A DNA stretch of 15,096 nt from Deltaproteobacteria bacterium RBG_16_44_11 (GTDB taxonomy: Bacteria; Desulfobacterota; Syntrophia; Syntrophales; Smithellaceae), in NCBI GenBank assembly GCA_001797845.1, contig MGQN01000017.1, forward strand, positions 54,824 through 69,919. The letters are read 5' to 3'. The notes beneath the pieces were generated by a model. It worked only from the letters and a program-made list of their open reading frames with translations, made no database searches and was not told the DNA's origin. Shown piece by piece: positions 6,439-12,291 of this stretch. A program made the position numbers and the translations under genes. Positions within the stretch are counted from its first letter, which is position 1. Each line of letters opens with the position of its first letter.

Positions 6439-7464
6439 ATGAAGAAAAAGGAACTATTAAATAAACCTGTAGAACATATAGACATTAAATCCATTAACGC
6501 CGTGGAAATTATTCAAGCCATGGGGAAAATGTCCTTTTCCGCCCGTGATTTAGCCACAGCCGCGGATATTTATGACCGAATGCTCAAAGAAAAGAACTGC
6601 GCGATTATCTTAACCCTCTCCGGATCAACCTCTGCCGCCGGCTGCATGCAAGTTTATGTTGATTTGGTAAAAAATAATATGGTGGACGCCATCGTGGCCA
6701 CGGGCGCTTCGATTGTCGATATGGATTTTTTTGAAGCTCTGGGGTTTAAGCATTATCAGGGCACACCGTTTGTTGATGATAAATTATTGCGCAAACTTTA
6801 TATTGACCGGATTTACGATACTTATATTGACGAAGAACAACTCCAAATTTGCGACCGCACGATTAAGAAAATTGCGGATACTCTTCCTCCACGTGCTTAT
6901 TCTTCCAGGGAATTCATTGCCGAGATGGGGAAATATTTACAAAAACACGCCAAGAAGAAAGCATCTCTTGTCCAAACCGCATACGAGCATGATGTTCCCA
7001 TTTTTTGTCCGGCGTTTTCCGACAGCTCTGCGGGTTTCGGCCTTGTGTTACATCAGCATGAGCGTCCTGAAAATCATATTTCCATTGATTCGGTAAAAGA
7101 TTTCCGGGAATTAACGATGATTAAAATTAAAGCGGGCACCAGCGGTTTATTGATGATTGGCGGAGGTGTTCCGAAAAACTTCGCCCAGGATACGGTTGTC
7201 TGCGCGGAAATACTGGGCAAGGAAGTCCCTATGCATAAATACGCTATTCAAATAACCGTGGCTGATGCGCGTGACGGGGCTTGCTCCAGCTCCACTTTGA
7301 AGGAGGCCAATTCCTGGGGAAAGGTCGATTCATCCTGCGAACAAATGGTTTACGCTGAAGCTACAACCGTGTTGCCCCTCATAGCCAGTTATGCCTACCA
7401 CAAGGGAAACTGGAAGAAACGGAAAAAATGGCAATTAGCTAAAATCTTTAATGCTTTAAAATAA
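6439..7464 (+). CDS. Deoxyhypusine-synthase-like protein (bacterial DHS family)
   Basis: The 341-aa product aligns by motif with deoxyhypusine synthase: LSGSTSAAG, DAIVATGASIVDMD and IGGGVPKNF (241-248 region). Near the C-terminus, ANSWGK contains Lys295, matching the catalytic lysine that forms the enzyme-imine intermediate in DHS. The eukaryotic/archaeal KHH segment after the GGG is KNF here, and the DGSDSG-like region is DGACSSS. Both mark it as the bacterial-like branch. Bacteria have no eIF5A, so a protein lysine is not the expected substrate. Some bacterial homologues use a small amine and make homospermidine or related polyamines, so an NAD-dependent aminobutyl transfer is a reasonable inference, not a demonstration. 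The ATG at 6439 directly follows an in-frame TTG (6436) that sits better from the AAGGGG site; either could be used. It has its own promoter and stands alone. Confidence 0.85.
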   Translation: MKKKELLNKPVEHIDIKSINAVEIIQAMGKMSFSARDLATAADIYDRMLKEKNCAIILTLSGSTSAAGCMQVYVDLVKNNMVDAIVATGASIVDMDFFEALGFKHYQGTPFVDDKLLRKLYIDRIYDTYIDEEQLQICDRTIKKIADTLPPRAYSSREFIAEMGKYLQKHAKKKASLVQTAYEHDVPIFCPAFSDSSAGFGLVLHQHERPENHISIDSVKDFRELTMIKIKAGTSGLLMIGGGVPKNFAQDTVVCAEILGKEVPMHKYAIQITVADARDGACSSSTLKEANSWGKVDSSCEQMVYAEATTVLPLIASYAYHKGNWKKRKKWQLAKIFNALK

Positions 7465-7471
7465 AATTATT

Positions 7472-7547
7472 TGGTGGAGATGAGGGGGATCGAACCCCTG
7501 GCCTCGGCGTTGCGAACGCCGCGCTCTCCCAGCTGAGCTACATCCCC
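7472..7547 (-). tRNA. tRNA-Ala (anticodon CGC)
   Basis: The 76-nt cloverleaf has acceptor stem GGGGATG/CATCTCC, D arm with AGCTCAGCTGGGAGAGC, anticodon stem CGGCG/CGCCG and loop TTCGCAA. The T arm is AGGGG-TTCGATC-CCCCT, and the 3' CCA is encoded. The anticodon CGC (7514-7512) reads GCG. The G3:U70 wobble pair, the main alanine identity element, is present. It ends 7 nt from the stop of the convergent deoxyhypusine-synthase-like gene and has its own promoter. Confidence 0.98.
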
Positions 7548-7581
7548 AACCTTTCAGCTTTTCATAGAAAAAGCGGCAGAG

Positions 7582-7609
7582 CATATATTATTGTTTGTCT
7601 TAGTGTCAA
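7582..7609 (-). promoter_or_regulatory. tRNA-Ala promoter
   Basis: A perfect TTGACA (7609-7604 on the minus strand), a 16-bp spacer and TATATG (7587-7582) lie about 35 bp upstream of the mature tRNA 5' end. This is the strength and placement expected for a stable-RNA promoter. A GC-rich segment (TGCTCTGCCGC) follows the -10. Confidence 0.7.
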
Positions 7610-7633
7610 GAAATTGTTAACTCGTTTCTTGAC
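7605..7633. promoter_or_regulatory. 29-bp dyad between divergent tRNA and pilT promoters
   Basis: GTCAAGAAA (7605-7613) and TTTCTTGAC (7625-7633) are a perfect 9-bp inverted repeat separated by 11 bp, with GTTAAC (7616-7621) near the centre. It overlaps the tRNA -35 box and abuts the pilT -35 box. It could be an operator, or simply arise because both promoters carry TTGAC. Confidence 0.4.
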
Positions 7634-7663
7634 TTGACAAAATCATTGAGTTTTTTCTATACT
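7634..7663 (+). promoter_or_regulatory. Promoter of the pilT gene cluster
   Basis: A perfect TTGACA (7634-7639), an 18-bp spacer and TATACT (7658-7663) give a strong sigma70-type promoter. Transcription would start near 7670, leaving a leader of about 127 nt before pilT. I see no known riboswitch in that leader, in particular no GEMM-type c-di-GMP motif. Confidence 0.65.
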
Positions 7664-7796
7664 CATATAAAGTTTCCATAAAAGAATACAGCTATAAACA
7701 TTAATGCGGTCATGGAACGCACGCCTCTTACATTATTGGATTCTTTCTAGGTAACAGAAACGGCGACAAAAAAGTAATTTTACCAAGGAGAAAAAT

Positions 7797-8879
7797 ATGG
7801 CAAAAATTGACGCTTTTTTTCAACTTATGCATAACCAAGGCGCATCCGACCTTCATCTTGTTGCCGGACAGCAACCGGCCATTAGAATCCGTGGTGAAAT
7901 AGAACGAATAAAATACGACAAACTTACTAATGAAGAAATAAAAGTTCTTGTCTACGAAATTACGCCGGAACATAAAATCAAGCAGTTTGAAGAAACCGGC
8001 GACGTTGACTTTGCTTACGAGGTCCCTTCTCTGGCGCGCTATCGCGCCAACTATTTTCAACAAAAAAATGGAATGGGCGCCGTATTTCGCGAAATACCTA
8101 ATAAAATCGCCACATGCGCAGACCTGGGGCTTCCTTCCGTAGTGGCAAAATTAGCCACTCTCCCGCGTGGATTAGTGCTCGTCACCGGACCAACAGGTTG
8201 CGGCAAGTCCACAACACTGGCCGCGATTATTGATGAAGCCAACCGCCTGCGCAAAGACCATATTATTACGATTGAAGATCCTATTGAATTTGTCCATCAA
8301 ACCCAGGGCTGCATCGTTAATCAGCGTGAAGTCGGGCTTCACACTAAAAGTTTTGCCGCCGCTCTGCGCGGCGCTCTGCGTGAAGACCCGGATATTATTC
8401 TGGTGGGTGAAATGCGCGATCTGGAAACCATCTCGCTGGCAATCGAAGCAGCTTCCACAGGTCATCTTGTTTTCGCTACAGTACATACGACCAGCGCGGC
8501 AAAAACAGTCGATAGAGTGATCGAGGTTTTTCCCGCTTCCGAACAATTGCAAATCCGCTCCACGCTGGCCGATGGTTTGCGCGCGGTTATTTCGCAGATT
8601 TTATTCAAAAGAATTGATATCAAAGGCCGCTGTGTCGCTTTGGAAATATTAATCGCCAACTCCGCGGTTCGTAATTTGATCCGCGAATCTAAAACCTTTC
8701 AAATTCCTACTTCGATACAAACGGGGAAAAAATACGGGATGCAGCTTATGGATGATGGAATTATGGATCTATATAACCGCGGCTGGATTGGCAGCGATGA
8801 AGCTTACATCAAATCGAATGATAAAGCCCGCTTCCGTCCGCTTTTAAAATATCCGCCGACAGACTTTACCGAAGCATAA
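7797..8879 (+). CDS. pilT: Type IV pilus retraction ATPase PilT
   Basis: PilT is the hexameric cytoplasmic ATPase that drives pilus retraction and twitching. The 360-aa product has the PAS-like N-terminal domain (SDLHLVAGQQPAIRIRGE at 17-34) followed by the RecA-like core. Walker A is GPTGCGKST at 131-139, the Asp box IITIEDPIEF is at 156-165, atypical Walker B IILVGEMRD is at 200-208, and the His box GHLVFATVHT is at 222-231. The AVRNLIRE motif at 290-297 corresponds to the AIRNLIRE helix needed for retraction in characterised PilTs. This sets it apart from the extension ATPase PilB, as does the lack of a zinc-binding tetracysteine. AAGGAG lies 6 nt before the ATG. It heads a run with a second PilT-like ATPase and a receiver-like gene. 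No pilB, pilC or pilin is in the window. Confidence 0.95.
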   Translation: MAKIDAFFQLMHNQGASDLHLVAGQQPAIRIRGEIERIKYDKLTNEEIKVLVYEITPEHKIKQFEETGDVDFAYEVPSLARYRANYFQQKNGMGAVFREIPNKIATCADLGLPSVVAKLATLPRGLVLVTGPTGCGKSTTLAAIIDEANRLRKDHIITIEDPIEFVHQTQGCIVNQREVGLHTKSFAAALRGALREDPDIILVGEMRDLETISLAIEAASTGHLVFATVHTTSAAKTVDRVIEVFPASEQLQIRSTLADGLRAVISQILFKRIDIKGRCVALEILIANSAVRNLIRESKTFQIPTSIQTGKKYGMQLMDDGIMDLYNRGWIGSDEAYIKSNDKARFRPLLKYPPTDFTEA

Positions 8880-8900
8880 ACATAAAAAAGAGGACATCTT

Positions 8901-10085
8901 ATGAGAAAACCGGAAATAGACCATATCCTGACAAGAATGCTGGAATCCAATGTAAACATTTCTGATATTATCCTGACGGTAGATAAACCTTTTCAGGTTG
9001 AGACATCGGGCCGATTAGTGGGAGTCGACCTAGAACCGCCCCTGGAAAAATTAACGCCCTTTCAAACAGAGATTTTTGCCCTAAATTTGATTAATCAGGA
9101 TCAACGGCTCATAGAAACACTGGTTAAAGAGGGCTCTTGCGATTTGTCTTATGAATTGCCGGGAATCGCGCGTTTCCGCGTGAACATATTTTCACAACTT
9201 GGCCATTACTCTATCGTTTTAAGAAAACTGGAATCAAAAATTCCTTCCTGTGCAGAGCTGGGACTGCCCGATGCCTATTACCGCATCTCCGCCGAAAAAA
9301 ATGGAATTGTGCTGATAACAGGAGCTACCGGTACCGGTAAAACTACATCTCTTGCCGCAGTTATTAATGAAATCAATGAAAATAATTCGGTGCATATCAT
9401 CACCCTGGAAGACCCGGTGGAATACACGCATTCTCAAAAACAAGCCACCATAAATCAGCGCGAACTGGGCAAGGATTTCGATTCTTTTGCCAATGGTTTA
9501 CGCGCCGCTCTACGTCAGGCGCCAAAGGTGATTCTGGTCGGAGAAATGCGCGATCGAGAATCCGTGGAAATTGCCATGAACGCCGCAGAAACCGGCCATC
9601 TGGTTTTGAGTACCTTACATACTATAGATGCCGGCCAGACAGTTAACCGTATTCTCGGCATGTTTTCCATAGAAGAAGAAAATCAAATTCGCACGCGTCT
9701 GGCTGATTCGCTGCGCTGGATTGTCTGTCAACGTTTGATGCCAAAAGTCGGCGGTGGCCGTGTTGCCGCCTTTGAAGCACTGGGCACCAGTCTGCGTGTC
9801 AGGGACATCATCCTGCATGGCGAATCAGAAGGGAAAACATTCTTCGACATTATCCAGCAAGGAAAAGCCTTTGGCATGATTACTTTCGACAACTGCATCG
9901 TCGACCTTTACGAAAAAGGATTAATTACTGAAGATACAGCCAGAGCTTATGCCTCTAACAAATCCAATGTTGGCCGAGGAATTGACTCGATAAAAAGCGC
10001 CCGTGGTGAAAAAACCAGCGACTTGCGCAAGCTTGAAGTGGACAGCTTGTATGGTAAGGCTAAAACAGATCCGTGGAAAGTATAG
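8901..10085 (+). CDS. PilT/PilU-family ATPase (second retraction-type ATPase)
   Basis: This 394-aa paralogue follows pilT by 21 nt with its own ribosome binding site (GAGG). It has the same core: Walker A GATGTGKTT at 141-149, Asp box IITLEDPVEY at 166-175, Walker B ILVGEMRD at 211-218, His box GHLVLSTLHT at 232-241. The region equivalent to AIRNLIRE reads SLRVRDIILHGE, keeping only the hydrophobic pattern and Arg/Ile positions. The first residues are also less PilT-like (SDIILTVDKPFQVETSGRL instead of SDLHL). A charged C-terminal tail of about 40 residues after 350 extends beyond PilT. PilT followed by a diverged partner resembles the pilT-pilU arrangement, where PilU boosts retraction force but depends on PilT. 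I assign it as PilU-like by position and divergence; orthology is not proven. Confidence 0.88.
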   Translation: MRKPEIDHILTRMLESNVNISDIILTVDKPFQVETSGRLVGVDLEPPLEKLTPFQTEIFALNLINQDQRLIETLVKEGSCDLSYELPGIARFRVNIFSQLGHYSIVLRKLESKIPSCAELGLPDAYYRISAEKNGIVLITGATGTGKTTSLAAVINEINENNSVHIITLEDPVEYTHSQKQATINQRELGKDFDSFANGLRAALRQAPKVILVGEMRDRESVEIAMNAAETGHLVLSTLHTIDAGQTVNRILGMFSIEEENQIRTRLADSLRWIVCQRLMPKVGGGRVAAFEALGTSLRVRDIILHGESEGKTFFDIIQQGKAFGMITFDNCIVDLYEKGLITEDTARAYASNKSNVGRGIDSIKSARGEKTSDLRKLEVDSLYGKAKTDPWKV

Positions 10086-10133
10086 CAAGGAAACTTTCAC
10101 TGTGTGTAAGGAAATGACACCAAGGAGATTAAA

Positions 10134-10649
10134 ATGAGTAAAGAAAAATCGTTATCGGAAACAACTACCTCAGCAGAAATAGATTATTCCGGACGGCCTT
10201 TTGGCTACCTTAACCCTGATCGTGAAACGGCCATGATTTGTCACCAAGATGCGGCGATCAGAGATAATATTAGCAAGGCCATTAAAGAACTAAATTTCGA
10301 TGTAGTCGAACCGTCGACATTTAAAGAAGCCCTAAGATATATGCGTTTTCACATTTTTAACGTGATTGTTATTGATGAAAATTTCGACACCGACACATGG
10401 GAAGTTAATTACGTCCTGAATTATATAGAAAACCTGATCACGCCTGTGCGCCGCCAAATTTTTGTTGTTTTAATTAGCGAAACTTATCCAACTATGGATA
10501 ACATGCGCGCCTATAATAAAAGCGTCAATTTAGTTATCAATAAAAAAGAAATTGCGGAAGCAACCATAATTCTTAAAAAAGAAATTGCGGAAAATACAGA
10601 CTTCTATTATCTGTTCAAAGAAAGTATTCGTAAGTTCGGGAAAATTTAA
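10134..10649 (+). CDS. Degenerate receiver-domain (CheY-like) protein
   Basis: The 171-aa product has about 30 non-conserved residues, then a segment with receiver-like spacing. A beta1-like TAMICHQD (32-39) is followed by AAIRDNISKAIKELNF, and a VIVIDENF strand (77-84) places Asp81 at the phospho-acceptor position. IFVVLISE (109-116) carries a Ser where beta4 normally has Thr/Ser, and VNLVINKKE (131-139) supplies a Lys-containing beta5. The acidic pair expected after beta1 is replaced by His-Gln, so Mg-dependent phosphorylation is doubtful and this may be a pseudo-receiver that acts by protein contact. It has a strong ribosome binding site (AAGGAG) and lies 48 nt after the PilU-like gene, so it is probably cotranscribed and may regulate or bind the pilus ATPases. 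The family assignment is by pattern only. Confidence 0.6.
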   Translation: MSKEKSLSETTTSAEIDYSGRPFGYLNPDRETAMICHQDAAIRDNISKAIKELNFDVVEPSTFKEALRYMRFHIFNVIVIDENFDTDTWEVNYVLNYIENLITPVRRQIFVVLISETYPTMDNMRAYNKSVNLVINKKEIAEATIILKKEIAENTDFYYLFKESIRKFGKI

Positions 10650-11602
10650 GCTTTATTTGCCGCAGGTTTTATTCGACGTATAATTTCTTGGGCCTCATCT
10701 TCAAGCCCCATTGCCTTGTAAGCAGAAACTAAGCCAAGATAATAAAGCTGAATGTCGTCATGTGTAATTGCCTGCTGAAACGCCTCGGCCGCTTGCGAAT
10801 AATATTTTTCCTTAAACAGGATATTGCCTAAACGATTATAATAAGCTCCGGCACTTTTATCGCCGCCATACTGCACAGCCCTCCAATAAGCCTCCCAACC
10901 CTCTTTTATTTGCCCCAAACCGATAAGACTATCTCCCAGCGAACAATAATAAAAGGGGTTATCCGGATTTCCGGCAATGCATTTGTTGATTATTCTTTTA
11001 GCTTCTTTATGGTTTTGTGCCTGTTGAAATAAGACAGCTAATTTAAAGCAGTACTGGCCGGCCTGCTCTGTGTCAATTTGGCCGGCGCGCATATAGGCGT
11101 CTTCACTTTCGGCAATCATGCCCGCGGCAAATAAAGCTTCGCCCCAAAAGCAATAAAAAACAGGGTTGTTGTTTTCCATCCCCACGATTTTTTCATAAAT
11201 AACGCAGGCCTTTTTAGCTTGGCCCAGATGAAGATAGGCATTCCCCAGCTCAACTAAAAGACCGATATCTTCCGGCTGCGCGGAAACGGCCTTTTCGCAG
11301 ATTTCCACAAGTTTCTGATATTTTTTTTCCTGTTTATAAATGCGTACAAGTTCATCAAAGGCAAAACCCGTAAAAATTTTCCTCTGCAGCTCTCTTTCCA
11401 ATAGTATATTTAAACATTCTATAGCTGTTTCTGCAGCTCCGCTATCATAGTAGGCCCAGGCCAGCATTAAAAGCACCGATTCTTCTTCCGGGTAGAAACG
11501 ATGAATTTCTTCGCAGATCGTTATCGCTTCCTTATATTTGCCCTGTTTTAAGAGATCATCGGCATAATCGAGCTTTTTAATTATTTCGGGTTCTTTAATC
11601 AT
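10646..11602 (-). CDS. TPR-repeat protein
   Basis: The 318-aa product is a chain of tetratricopeptide repeats. The pattern of paired helices with A/G-x-x-Y/A and conserved Pro at about 34-residue steps recurs from KLDYADDLLKQGKYKEAITIC through ELGNAYLHLGQAKKACVIYEK, SLGDSLIGLGQIKEGWEAYWR and RLGNILFKEKYYSQAAEAFQQ. I count about seven or eight units covering nearly the whole protein. There is no signal peptide or membrane segment, so it is likely a cytoplasmic scaffold; the partner is unknown. I start at the ATG at 11602. The frame continues to a TTG at 11656, but that extension is encoded by a terminator hairpin. The ribosome binding site is weak (TTTGGTG). Its stop overlaps the convergent receiver-like gene's stop by 4 bp, and a canonical terminator ends 7 bp upstream of its start. 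Confidence 0.85.
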   Translation of the reverse strand: MIKEPEIIKKLDYADDLLKQGKYKEAITICEEIHRFYPEEESVLLMLAWAYYDSGAAETAIECLNILLERELQRKIFTGFAFDELVRIYKQEKKYQKLVEICEKAVSAQPEDIGLLVELGNAYLHLGQAKKACVIYEKIVGMENNNPVFYCFWGEALFAAGMIAESEDAYMRAGQIDTEQAGQYCFKLAVLFQQAQNHKEAKRIINKCIAGNPDNPFYYCSLGDSLIGLGQIKEGWEAYWRAVQYGGDKSAGAYYNRLGNILFKEKYYSQAAEAFQQAITHDDIQLYYLGLVSAYKAMGLEDEAQEIIRRIKPAANKA

Positions 11603-11608
11603 GACACC

Positions 11609-11637
11609 AAAAAAAATGGGGGAGAAGATTCTCCCCC
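11609..11637 (-). terminator. Rho-independent terminator of the HesB/IscA-like selenoprotein gene
   Basis: GGGGGAGAA (11618-11626) pairs perfectly with TTCTCCCCC (11629-11637) around a 2-nt spacer. On the minus strand the stem is followed by A and then a T8 run (11616-11609). It begins 7 nt after the selenoprotein stop and ends only 6 nt before the TPR gene's ATG. Confidence 0.9.
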
Positions 11638-11643
11638 GTGTTT

Positions 11644-11961
11644 CTAGCAGCTGCAAGACGAGCCGCAGCCACCTGTATCCGCCGGTGAAAGGTTGGAAGT
11701 TAATTTAAATCCGGAACCTTGCGGCGAGTTTACAAAGTCAATATTGATTGGTTTTGCTTGACTATAAATATCTTTATCAATGATATATTTTGTCCCTTTT
11801 TCCTCAAACACTTCGTCTTCATTCTTAGGCTCATCCAGAACCATGCCCAAAGAGGGGCCGGATCACCCAATAGACAGAGTAATGCGTATGGCAGAAGCCG
11901 CATTCTTATCTTTAAGAAAATTTTTTATTGCCTCAGCAGCTTTATCTGTAACTGTAATCAT
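11644..11961 (-). CDS. HesB/IscA-like iron-sulfur carrier, predicted selenoprotein (Sec at codon 33, in-frame TGA)
   Basis: Conceptual translation from the ATG at 11961 gives 105 aa if the TGA at 11865-11863 is read as selenocysteine. The N-terminal part begins MITVTDKAAEAIKNFL, as IscA/HesB proteins do. The region IRITLSIG-U-SGPSLGMVLDE puts the TGA at the position of the first conserved Cys of IscA (GGCSGxxY). The C-terminus GGCGSSCSC supplies the Cys-rich tail (C99, C103, C105), where A-type carriers have CxC. The length matches the family (about 105-110). The start has a very strong ribosome binding site (AAGGAGG, 6-7 nt before ATG). A SECIS-like hairpin follows the TGA, and a promoter and a terminator bracket the gene. 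A HesB-like selenoprotein family is known from bacterial selenoproteome surveys. Its exact role (Fe-S carriage or redox) is unknown. If TGA were a stop, only a 32-aa peptide would be made, and the conserved downstream half argues against that. Confidence 0.85.
11824..11852 (-). promoter_or_regulatory. Bacterial SECIS-like element
   Basis: Starting 10 nt after the TGA on the minus strand, CTT-GGGC-AT pairs with AT-GCCT-AAG (one G-U pair, a bulged U and a 2-nt GA bulge). The apical loop is GGTTCTGG. The loop starts with GGU 20 nt after the TGA. In the fdhF SECIS the GGU loop begins at a similar distance, as I recall. The fold was done by hand. Confidence 0.7.
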
Positions 11962-11978
11962 TAAATTTCCTCCTTCTT

Positions 11979-12000
11979 TTGATGGATACATTACCATCAA
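11979..12000 (-). other. Leader hairpin upstream of the selenoprotein ribosome binding site
   Basis: TTGATGG (11979-11985) and CCATCAA (11994-12000) form a perfect 7-bp stem with an 8-nt loop in the 5' leader. It lies 4 nt ahead of the AAGGAGG site (11968-11974). It may stabilise the mRNA or expose the ribosome binding site. Confidence 0.4.
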
Positions 12001-12010
12001 TCTTTTGTTT

Positions 12011-12038
12011 AATTTAGCCATATTTGACGGGTTGTCAA
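12011..12038 (-). promoter_or_regulatory. Promoter of the selenoprotein gene, with overlapping dyad
   Basis: Perfect TTGACA (12038-12033 on the minus strand), a 16-bp spacer and TAAATT (12016-12011) lie about 50 bp upstream of the start codon. The -35 is embedded in the inverted repeat TTGAC-AACCC-GTCAA (12024-12038), a possible operator. Confidence 0.55.
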
Positions 12039-12106
12039 TTATATTTTTGCGTAAACGCCGGGAATAATCGTCATTTCTTCCAGTAATAACATAATATTTG
12101 TTTGGG

Positions 12107-12136
12107 TTGACATTGAGTGGCCAACTCGATTATTAT
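12107..12136 (+). promoter_or_regulatory. Putative promoter of the permease/transporter pair
   Basis: TTGACA (12107-12112), an 18-bp spacer and TATTAT (12131-12136) give a plausible sigma70 promoter about 150 bp ahead of the AI-2E-family gene. The gene-free stretch 11962-12291 holds this, the divergent selenoprotein promoter and leader, and a possible small membrane-peptide remnant. Confidence 0.5.
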
Positions 12137-12160
12137 TCCCACAAAGCCCAAAACAATAAA

Positions 12161-12273
12161 ATGGCTGAAGTTTATATGAGAATATTTTAGGCACAATTTT
12201 CGTAGTTATCCTAGCCGGCGTGCTTAAGCCGTTAACAATTTATTTGCCCCAGCTTCAAGCTGATCATCCATAG
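12161..12273 (+). pseudogene. Possible frameshifted small membrane protein in the leader
   Basis: An ATG at 12161 encodes MAEVYMRIF and stops at 12188-12190. In the next frame the sequence continues openly from 12178 to TAG at 12271-12273 as GTIFVVILAGVLKPL and TIYLPQLQADHP, which looks like one transmembrane helix with a basic flank. One added T in the run TTTT (12185-12188) would join them into a 37-residue peptide. There is no convincing ribosome binding site. It may be a decayed gene, a sequencing error, or chance. Confidence 0.25.
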
Positions 12274-12291
12274 AAAGGATAACATCTTAAA

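Noticed and set aside
7670..7796. c-di-GMP or other riboswitch in the pilT leader
   Set aside because: No GEMM core motifs or convincing structure are visible; only a weak TTCCAT/ATGGAA inverted repeat and short unsupported ORFs.
7728..8063. 111-residue minus-strand frame overlapping the pilT start
   Set aside because: It lies antisense to the pilT leader and N-terminus, has no ribosome binding site, and pilT is unmistakable.
11644..11850. 68-residue TTG-started protein as an independent gene
   Set aside because: It lacks a ribosome binding site and the family N-terminus. The same frame continues upstream through TGA to a well-formed start at 11961.
11863..11865. TGA as a simple nonsense mutation or pseudogene
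   Set aside because: It falls exactly on the conserved Cys column, both flanks are intact, a SECIS-like hairpin follows, and the gene has a strong ribosome binding site, promoter and terminator. A sequencing error cannot be fully excluded.
11719..12067. Two plus-strand frames (81 and 95 residues) across the selenoprotein gene
   Set aside because: They are antisense to the real gene and its leader, with no family-like sequence.
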